Shown here: positions 54,901-64,000 of the stretch, one piece after another
Layout of the letters: every line of letters starts with the position of its first letter
Position numbering within the stretch: position 1 is the first letter of the stretch
Source of the DNA: Erpetoichthys calabaricus
Taxonomy: Eukaryota > Chordata > Cladistia > Polypteriformes > Polypteridae
DNA length: 64,000 nucleotides
Direction of reading: 5' to 3'
NCBI RefSeq assembly: GCF_900747795.2
Contig: NC_041401.2
Location: 402,823 to 466,822, forward strand
Position numbers and translations under genes: made by a program
Notes under the pieces: generated by a model
Database searches by the model: none
Told to the model about the DNA's origin: nothing
The model's input: only the letters and a program-made list of their open reading frames with translations

Positions 54901-57335
54901 GTGCCCCACCTGTCGCGCACGGGTGTCTAATGTGTTGGCTCGGGCATATTCTGATGCGTCCCTTTGTCTGTTCACACAGGTGGCACTGTGAGGGCGGGAC
55001 TGAACTTTGACCCCCGTAGCCGGGCGCTGGTGATGAATGGGCGGCACGGTCACCTGCAGTTCTACTGCCTGGAGCGAGACCAGCAGCTGTACAGCGTGAG
55101 TACCCCTTCTGTTGAGAGCTGGCATCGTCCTGCGGGCTGTGCTGATGCCCGGCGCCTTTGTTTCAGCTGGACATCGTGCAGCAGGAAATCATCGACGAGT
55201 GCGGCCTGCAGCAGTTTGAGGTGGCGCATGTAGCCTTTGATGCCAAGGGTGCTTGGCTGGCAACTGTGGAGGAGAGGACTGGGGAAGCGGTCAGATGTGG
55301 AGCTCTGCTTGAAGCTGTGGGCATACGACGAGAGCTCACAGAGGTGAGTGGACGTCCGTCCAGCAAGTCGGGCGAGGTGGCCCGTCCACCTCATCCCGCT
55401 GACCTGTGCTCTTTGAATCCTCAGCTTCACTCTGAAACACGACGGTGATGACTCCTCACGATGACCCACGTCGTGGCACTCTGCTTCTGCCCTGGCAGCG
55501 GTACACCCATGTTGGTCACGGCGGGCAGTGATGGCTGCTTCAAAGCCTGGGTGCTGGGGCCGATTCGGATGAGGAAGGTAGGTGGGGTTTGGGGGGTGTG
55601 GAGGATGGATCATGCCACCTGCCGTCTCTGACCCTTGCGTTGTCTGCCAGGACCAAAACCCGGGTGGAGCTGCGACTTTGTTGGCACTTACCATGGACTC
55701 AGTCCTGCCACCTGCTGCTTCTCTCAGGATGGCTCCATTCTCGCTGTGGCCTTCGAGCAGATTGTCACGGTGTGGAGCCCACTGTCCTGGGAGCTCCTGG
55801 CCACAATTCTGCCAGCCTCCAGGGCACATCAGGTGAGCATACTGAAATTAGGTGGCAGTGGTGTGGCACTTGTTCTGGCCGCCTTCACCAGTGACCCGGG
55901 TTCCTCTTCTTGCAGAGAACTGTGCTTCGGGAGGCAGAGCTGTGCCAGGTACCTGTTGGGCAGCACCAGTGCCAACTTGCTGTGCTGCTGGGACCCTGCT
56001 AACCTGCACATGTAAGTTGTGGCACATGTTGTCCTGTTGCGCCCCGCCCCTTGGCTCTCGGCCACATCATCCCGTTCTCTCTCTTTCAGTGCACTGGAGT
56101 GCCAAGCTCAACGTTGGCTGTGCTCAAGGGTGACCCCTGGAGTGAATATGTGGCGGCGTTCACGCATGCAGCCGACGTCACGGACCGTAAGCCGGGGATT
56201 ACGGAGAGGGCTTTGCAGGGGTGGGCGATGAACTGGGTGGTCCGGGTCAGAAAGTGGCGGCATGGACCTTGGTCAGCTGACCTAGTTTCTCCTCTCAGTG
56301 TTTGTCTTCAAGCCCAGCGAGCCGCGGCCCACCTACGTGCACAGGGAGGTGTGTCGCGGGCAGGTTCTGCATGCCATCTCTCACCCTCCGAGACTCCGTG
56401 GAGGGACACCTGCCCCTGGCTCAGCCAGGTCCTGCCTCTACCTGCTACAGAAAACCCTGGTAAGGGTCTGAGTGGCCCTGCTTGACACCCCCCCCCCCCC
56501 CCCCCCCCCCCCCACCCCCCCCCCCCCCCGTCATGGTTGCCAGTCTCATGTGCCATCCTTTTGTCCCTTGAAGGAGCTGTTGCTGCTTTGTACCCCGAGC
56601 TGAGGAGGAGCGACGTGCCCATGTCCTGCACCACATTGGTAGGATCCTGTGCCACTGCTGTACCCCAGTGGGGCTGCCATGCCACCTGCTAATGTACACC
56701 TCTTGTTTCAGGGGTGCTGCCCGCCGCCGATCGAGGATGTCTTGGCGACGCGTTCTCCATGCTGCTGCAGCAGGTGGGCATGGTCGCCCAGGAGGAGTGT
56801 GTCTCGCTCGCCCGCAGCCTCCTCAGAGCTCAGTTGCTGTCCGTGAGGTATGTGCTGCTTTGGGTGGGGGGTGGTGTCAGGGGGATTGTGACAGTGCCTG
56901 GCATCCCAAACCCCACCCCTTATTGGCCTCTTGTGCCTTTCAGTTGTTGCAGACCCCCGCACACATCCTCGCCAGCGGCGACCTTCCTCTGCGCCCTCTT
57001 CATCAACTCCCTGCTCATCTCCAGAGTCACAAGTGAGTGCCCAGAACCTAGTAGGGGGTGCTGTCAGGCTGCTGTAGGCTTTGCCCACTTTTAACTGTCC
57101 CCCCCACCCTTTTTTTTAATAGGGATAAATCAAATATGAAGCCCTGATGACAGTGACAGAGAGGAGGAGGAGGACGATGACGAGGAGGATGACACTGATG
57201 TGGACATGCCACCCCAGTGAGCCCCAAAAAACTGCCCACCTTTACTGACGGGACACTTGCATTGACCAAAGGCTGGAGGAGAAAGAACTGAGGAAGGTGC
57301 GCAAACTGGACTTGAGCTGGCTTACCGGCTCCTGA
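35985..57335 (+). CDS. WDR75: WDR75 (UTP17), WD-repeat nucleolar protein
   Basis: Subunit of the t-UTP part of the small-subunit processome, needed for pre-rRNA transcription and processing. Exons: 35985-36070, 53340-53471, 53544-53609, 53688-53787, 53873-53997, 54075-54145, 54233-54350, 54422-54510, 54600-54760, 54837-54896, 54980-55095, 55167-55343, 55425-55577, 55651-55832, 55916-56011, 56090-56186, 56299-56459, 56574-56638, 56712-56847, 56944-57032, 57123-57216, 57272-57335. All introns are GT-AG. Family blocks: [86 protein letters not shown], an acidic stretch, and the C-terminus [16 protein letters not shown]. About 2.44 kb coding, close to human (about 830 aa). At least a dozen net single-base insertions interrupt the frame (for example in exons 2, 7, 9, 12 and 13) although splice sites and both flanking frames remain conserved. 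I think consensus errors are likelier than a pseudogene. Exons 16-19 are the least certain. Confidence 0.92.
37355..37980 (-). mobile_element. LINE 3' fragment, probably Rex1/Babar-like
   Basis: On the minus strand the sequence holds reverse-transcriptase C-terminal text ([13 protein letters not shown]-like, then [18 protein letters not shown]). It ends GAATTTCCCCTTGGGATTAA followed by TAAAGTATCTATCTATC. The same 3' end with (ATCT)n is found at 42690-42955. Frames are broken. The clade assignment is from memory of family features. It lies in WDR75 intron 1. Confidence 0.6.
38151..41815. other. WDR75 intron 1, nothing recognised
   Basis: No exon, RNA gene or repeat family that I can name. Short low-complexity TTTATTTATTT is seen near 38570. 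Confidence 0.4.
42355..42676 (-). mobile_element. tRNA-derived SINE (family 1), 13-bp TSD
   Basis: The plus strand begins CCATCCATCCATTTTCCAACC and ends CACTACCACTGTGCCACCC. Perfect duplications ACTTTACCATCAT flank it (42342-42354 and 42677-42689). It is nested in the hAT-like element. Confidence 0.92.
42690..42955 (+). mobile_element. LINE 3' end with (ATCT)n microsatellite
   Basis: TTATTGTCTGTCTG...GGGAATTTCCCCTTGGGATTA, then TAAAGTATCT and about 23 ATCT units (42856-42948). It matches the 3' end of the minus-strand LINE at 37355-37980. Confidence 0.65.
43273..44612. repeat. Long inverted repeat, arms about 320-400 bp
   Basis: The left arm (43273-43613, extending weakly to about 43680) and the right arm (about 44225-44612) are reverse complements at roughly 80-85% by eye. 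Shared blocks include TTCACTAGATTTTCTCAAAC, GTCATAAGTTATGTAGCA, ATTAAATGCTTTGTGTT and GAAATGCATTAAAGCA. The spacer contains a decayed SINE. It lies within the hAT-like element in WDR75 intron 1. Confidence 0.85.
44020..44290 (-). mobile_element. Diverged SINE related to family 1
   Basis: On the minus strand it ends GGGCGCAACCCTGAATGGAT and has CTGCTGCGTTGCCACAAGGG, TTGAATTTGCCTGTTTTTCT and AGTCATGCAGGATGG in the order of the family-1 SINE body, with many substitutions. Its head lies inside the right arm of the inverted repeat. Confidence 0.55.
45280..46540 (-). mobile_element. Non-LTR retrotransposon (jockey/I-like) RT fragment
   Basis: Minus-strand frames give the C-terminal part of a LINE reverse transcriptase: [70 protein letters not shown], and the terminal CDCGE...LLDQ-like and [17 protein letters not shown] blocks. 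It is frame-broken and split by a SINE at 45719-45981, with loss of about ten codons at the junction. It lies in WDR75 intron 1. The clade name is tentative. Confidence 0.65.
45719..45981 (-). mobile_element. tRNA-derived SINE (family 2) with L2-type tail
   Basis: On the minus strand: GGCGGAGTGGTGGCTCTGAG (A-box region), GGTTCGAATCCCC (B box), TGGGCCCTTGAGCAAGGCCC, then AAGTCGCTCTGGATAAGAGC and GTCTGCTAAATGATGTAAAT. The tail resembles that of L2 LINEs, which presumably mobilised it. It differs in sequence from family 1. Confidence 0.88.
46541..53339. other. WDR75 intron 1, 3' part, nothing recognised
   Basis: No exon, RNA gene or confident repeat was found in these 6.8 kb. The segment at about 47690-47870 is open on the plus strand ([18 protein letters not shown]) but looks like a decayed dispersed fish repeat. 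Confidence 0.4.
56488..56529. repeat. Poly-C tract (C26-A-C15)
   Basis: It lies in the short intron between WDR75 exons 17 and 18. It encodes poly-G on the minus strand and could form a G-quadruplex or i-motif. Confidence 0.9.
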
Positions 57336-57405
57336 GAGTGGCACTGCCACATTGGCACCTGTCATACCACTCCTGAGAGTGGCACTGCCACATTGGCACC
57401 TGTCA
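57329..57405. repeat. 36-bp direct repeat across the WDR75 stop codon
   Basis: Two identical 36-bp copies start CTCCTGAGAGTGGCACTGCC, with a period of 41 bp (57329-57364 and 57370-57405). The first copy contains the TGA stop (57333-57335); the second lies wholly in the 3' UTR. Confidence 0.92.
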
Positions 57406-57415
57406 CTCACTCCAC

Positions 57416-57421
57416 AATAAA
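57416..57421 (+). terminator. WDR75 polyadenylation signal
   Basis: AATAAA lies 80 bases after the stop codon, giving a short 3' UTR. It converges on the SLC40A1 signal about 410 bp away. Confidence 0.8.
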
Positions 57422-57802
57422 GGTGACCTGAGCAAAGAGCCGAGTGCAGCAGCGTCTCCTACCTGCGGGTCACGTGACCGAGGGCTTCAGGTGTGCTGAG
57501 TCAGGCGGCGTCAGGTGGCTTGTGACCCCCCCGCCGTGTGCAGAACGTGCCTGAGTCATGGAATGACACTGGAGCGGCACGGAGGGGGGTGGGGGGGGGG
57601 GTGTCTGAGGAACGGGACGGGGTTTGTGAGGTGTGAAGATCGAAGTGCTGTGCTCCCCTTTTTTATACCCCAGTTGGTGGTGGAGCCCCCCCCCCGGGCC
57701 CCCTAACTGTGTCTGTGGCCAATCAGGTGCCGGCAGCTGGTAAAACGAGGAGGAGGAGGCCCCCCTTTGAGGGCAGGGTGGGCGGCGGCCGTGAAGCATT
57801 CA

Positions 57803-60829
<3,027 letters not shown>

Positions 60830-60917
60830 GTCGCTGCTCCGCTTGTCTGTCACTTGTCCCGTCTTTTGTGCGTCTGTTTGGGGTTTTTTCGGGTCGTCGC
60901 GGCGCGCGGGTCTTTCC

Positions 60918-60946
60918 GCCCGTAGCCAGCACTGTAGCTCAAGTCG
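60918..60946 (-). promoter_or_regulatory. Iron-responsive element, SLC40A1 5' UTR
   Basis: Minus strand GAGCTACAGTGCTGGCTAC: a CAGUGC hexaloop (60934-60929) on a five-pair upper stem AGCUA/UGGCU (60939-60935 with 60928-60924). Human ferroportin has the same upper-stem sequence and a CAGUGU loop. The usual bulged C is G here (60940), and the lower stem pairs poorly. IRP1/IRP2 binding would block translation at low iron. It lies about 100 nt upstream of the ATG. Confidence 0.82.
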
Positions 60947-60949
60947 GAA

Positions 60950-61060
60950 AGCTGCAACGCACCGCGGCTGGCCGGTATTTACTTGCGCGGCCCACGTGAC
61001 CGGGGGGGCGGGCTTGTGGGCGGGCCTTTGAGGCGCGCTCAGCTGTGTGTCAGCATGAGT
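60950..61060 (-). promoter_or_regulatory. SLC40A1 core promoter (predicted)
   Basis: On the minus strand a TATA-like TAAATA (60981-60976), an E-box CACGTG (about 60992-60997) and GC-box sequences upstream. A start about 30 bases after the TATA-like element would be near 60950, placing the IRE next to the cap. The start site itself is inferred. Confidence 0.45.
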
Positions 61061-64000
61061 TTGTTTTCCCTCCGCGTCCCAAAATATTTTTGTGGGGAAA
61101 ATACACGAGTGACGTCAGTGGGCAGCCCGAGGCCACTAATCCCGGAGATGCCAGGCTGCAACGGGGTTTTGGGGGGGGGGGAGGGAGGGAACCATCTGGA
61201 GGTGGAGCGCCTGCCAGCGTCTCCCCCTGCCACCTGCCCTTGACCTGATGACCAGTGGTCTCGTGCCAGCGGCGGTCACCCCCGTTGTGTGTCACCAGCA
61301 TGTCCTGAGAACAATAAACACAAGAAGCGGGCACAGATGATAGGCAGATTGGGTGTGACCACGCGCCCCAGACTTACCTGTAATTAGGAGCAGATGCTGA
61401 ATTCCTGGGCTTGTCACTCGCCCATTTGGGCACATTACCTCAGCATGAGTGCGGTCAGCCTAAGTCACCTGGCCAGCCGCATCCTCCCCATTGTGGTGAC
61501 CGTGGCTTTAAGCAGATAATTGACAAAGGGCCCCTCCAGCGTGCTGGCAGATCCAAAGCGGAGGCCTGTCCTAATCCAGCTGCCTTTTGTGGTCAACGGC
61601 ACATCTCGCAGCAGGCAGATCCACACCCGGGCACAGTCCCCCTGCCGATGCCACACATACTGAAATGAACACAAGCATCTGATGCCCTCTGTTTTTGCCC
61701 ACCGTTGGGATGACTGGAGTCACCCATGACTTCTGCTAAGCTGGTGACCCTCGTGAATTCCTGAGCTCCTGCTGCCAGCTGTGAACTAAGAGTGGATTTG
61801 CAAAGCATTATGAAAGGCGCTATATTAAGGGGACGGTGACTGGATTGTCATGCTGGCATCTGCTGTTCTGTGCTGCCCTCCTGCACTGTTGGCTCCCAAG
61901 GACGCTGGCAAACACGCAGCTCAAAAACAACTCGGCGCCAGTTCACCTCCTGCCCCCTGAGAGGAGCCGCACATGCCTCAGCCTGCCCGCCTGCCTGCCT
62001 GGTGTGTGCAAGATGGTGGTGGTGTGGGGGGGGGCTCAGACTGGACATAGTTCAGCTTTAGGGGGTGTCATCCCGTGTATTTGACTGGGAGGCCATGTCA
62101 ACTCTGAGCCTGCGGGGACACCCTGACAGCACATGCTGGACATTGGCACTGCCAGCCTGCATGTTAGGGAGGCCATGTGACACTTGGCAGTAGGCCGTGT
62201 GGTGCAGTGACAGGTCAAAGTGGACAGACATGGCTCACTGAGAGTCTGGTGGGCACCATGTGCATTTAAGAGTCTGTGCCCAGCACGGTTTCGCTGAACA
62301 ATGACTGGCATGTTAGCTTTGGCCAAAGTGGCTGCAGGAGATCGAGGCGGGCAGAGACTTGGCCTTCCCTCGCCCTCTCTCTCTCTCTCCCTGTACTCCT
62401 TCCTCCTGCCCTCAGCTTGTGCCCCTCTCCCTGCCCACAAGTCCTGAGCCGCTGGCCACTGCTTCCACTTTGCGTTACTGCAGTTCACATTTTTACAAGC
62501 TGTGCATTTCCGAAAGTCGTCGTGTGAGCAGTAAAAGTGCTGATATGGAGTCACGTTCACGTCAGCTGGCCAGCACCTCGACACGGGGGGGAGTGTAGGG
62601 CTGGGACTTCAGTGACAAACCAGAAGAGATGGGGCTGCTGGCCAACTGGGTGTGCGCGGGGGGGGGCTGAGCCACTTATCAACTCAAGTGGGATGATGGT
62701 GGCTGTGGGACAGTGGGGACAGATGAGCGGAGGACCCCAACTGGCTGGCCACACTGCCTTAATTGTCTCTTCCTTTGCACCCCATTATGCACCCTCCTCT
62801 GCTGGATTGCTGCATGCCAGGACTCTGCCCTCCATCATGCTGGCACATACACACGTTCGGAAGTCATAATCTGAAATTCTTTTCCTAACTGATAAAGAAG
62901 AGCCATAAAACGGTGGTGCAGGCACGTGCCCCTGGCTGGCCAGCTCCCAGAAGTAAAGTGTGCCCTTCACTGTCCCTCCAGTGCATGGCCCCTGACTTGG
63001 TGCCCAGAGGCTGGGAAGTGTCCATTGGGATAAGGGCTCAGTGAGGACAGGACAGCAAATCCCATGCGCACTTTGGGACGCTCCCTTCTGGAGGTCTTTA
63101 TGTCCCAGCTGGCATTGGCACTGGCAAGGCCACTCATGTGGAATTTCAACCCTTGATGGTGCCAGGCCTTGGTCCTCAGTGTTGGCATTGTTGTATCTTT
63201 TGTCAAAATTATCATGTCATTCATGTCTTGTGGCCACTAACCCCCCAAAGTGTCCCCTTACCTAGTGGCCACGCACTTTGAACTTCTCCTCTCCTGAGCT
63301 TTTATTGCAGAAGGCAAGCATCAACCTCGCGGAGACGGTAAGGAACGGTTGGCATAAGCTTCTGCTTTGGGCTCCAGCCCAAAATGATAAGGGGGTGTCT
63401 GAAATACCAGGTGGGGCATGGCATGATAAACAGTACACTGGATAGTGTGGGGGTGAGGGTTAGCCTGGCTAAATGAGTCCCTGCAGCAGGGTCTACCCTC
63501 CCCAGGAGTGCCAGCCCTGACCTCTGGTGCAATGGGAAGAGTCAATCAGGTAAACTGGACACCCGTTCGGGGCCGCCTGAACATCACCTCCCGTGGGCAG
63601 CCACACTGCTTTGTCTGCACATATGGAGCTCGTTAAGGGCAGCTGGCAGTGCCCACAACTGCCAGGCAGAGCCAATTGGCGAACGTTCATTGCTGCTGCC
63701 AGGGCCTCTGCTGTGGACGACCAGCGTGAATTTGTGAATGAAGGCCCCACGTAAGTACGCGCTGATGAATACCTTCCGCCACAGGCAATGCCGCTCAGCC
63801 CGATAGACCCGCCGGTGACTGCAAGAAGAAGCAAATATAAACTTCACAGAACGCAACTTCTGAGCCGCCGATTAAAAGACACAATCCAATTGGCCAAAAA
63901 GCTGCCGGTTCGGCCGTCGATCAAGGTTTCATCTCCGCCCACTTGACCGAGACACTCCTCATTGGTTGACTGCGAGCTTCCTGGCGCTCAAGTTCAGCGG
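61061..64000. other. DNA upstream of SLC40A1, no gene assigned
   Basis: Apart from the weak exon candidate, only short frames are present. In human the next gene is ASNSD1; nothing here resembles it. ATGAAAGGCGCTATATTAAG near 61810 matches the spacer of the GATA array and probably marks a small repeat tail. Confidence 0.4.
61469..61659 (-). CDS. Candidate internal exon, unassigned
   Basis: A 191-nt segment is open in one frame (VWICLLRDVPLTTKGSW... to LLKATVTTMGRMRLA). It is preceded by a good acceptor (TTCATTTCAG) and followed by CAG-GTGACT. No partner exon or family match is recognised, so it may be chance. Confidence 0.2.

Noticed and set aside
53340-57335. WDR75 as a pseudogene
   Set aside because: All introns and splice sites are kept, protein similarity is high on both sides of each indel, and the indels are nearly all single insertions. 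A consensus-error explanation fits better.

Overview
The window is vertebrate genomic DNA, most likely from an early-branching ray-finned fish. The genes are spliced, with GT-AG introns, and interspersed repeats are dense: tRNA-derived SINEs, L2/CR1-type LINEs, Helitrons and hAT elements. From memory, the abundant SINE and the Helitron family look like those of bichirs and reedfish (Polypteridae). That species-group call is an inference. No prokaryotic features, CRISPR arrays, retroviruses or Polintons were recognised.

Four genes can be supported. (1) A two-exon gene at 792-1494 (minus) encodes about 204 residues with two CARD-like domains. (2) FAM171B (minus, 29779 to 11372) has eight coding exons, all in phase and uninterrupted. 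It carries a signal peptide, a short polyglutamine run, one membrane segment and a long cytoplasmic tail. (3) WDR75/UTP17 (plus, 35985 to 57335) has about 22 exons. Exon 1 is separated from the rest by a 17.3-kb first intron, and all the other introns are tiny. (4) SLC40A1/ferroportin (minus, 60829 to 58069) has eight coding exons and converges tail-to-tail on WDR75. A 5' iron-responsive element lies close to the predicted cap site. WDR75 and SLC40A1 are convergent neighbours in human too. FAM171B lies on the same human chromosome arm but farther away, with collagen genes in between that are not seen here.

Layout: 0-1.5 kb CARD gene; 1.5-11 kb repeats, one Helitron and an orphan CpG-rich block; 11.4-29.8 kb FAM171B, with a LINE, a Helitron carrying a nested SINE, a hAT MITE and L2 fragments in its introns and flank; 30.7-33.5 kb an L2 LINE; 34.6-35.0 kb a higher-order GATA array; 36-57.3 kb WDR75, whose intron 1 holds LINE pieces and a 3.2-kb hAT-like element containing a long inverted repeat; 57.8-60.9 kb SLC40A1; 61-64 kb no assigned gene.

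The oddest sequence-level signal is a local cluster of net single-base insertions. WDR75 and SLC40A1 coding exons carry many of them although every splice site is intact, while FAM171B and the CARD gene have none. This looks like a local consensus-quality problem more than gene death. I did not find a convincing new biological system. The best candidates for follow-up are the small double-CARD gene, the cap-proximal ferroportin IRE with an atypical bulge, the orphan CpG island and the inverted repeat inside the hAT-like element.
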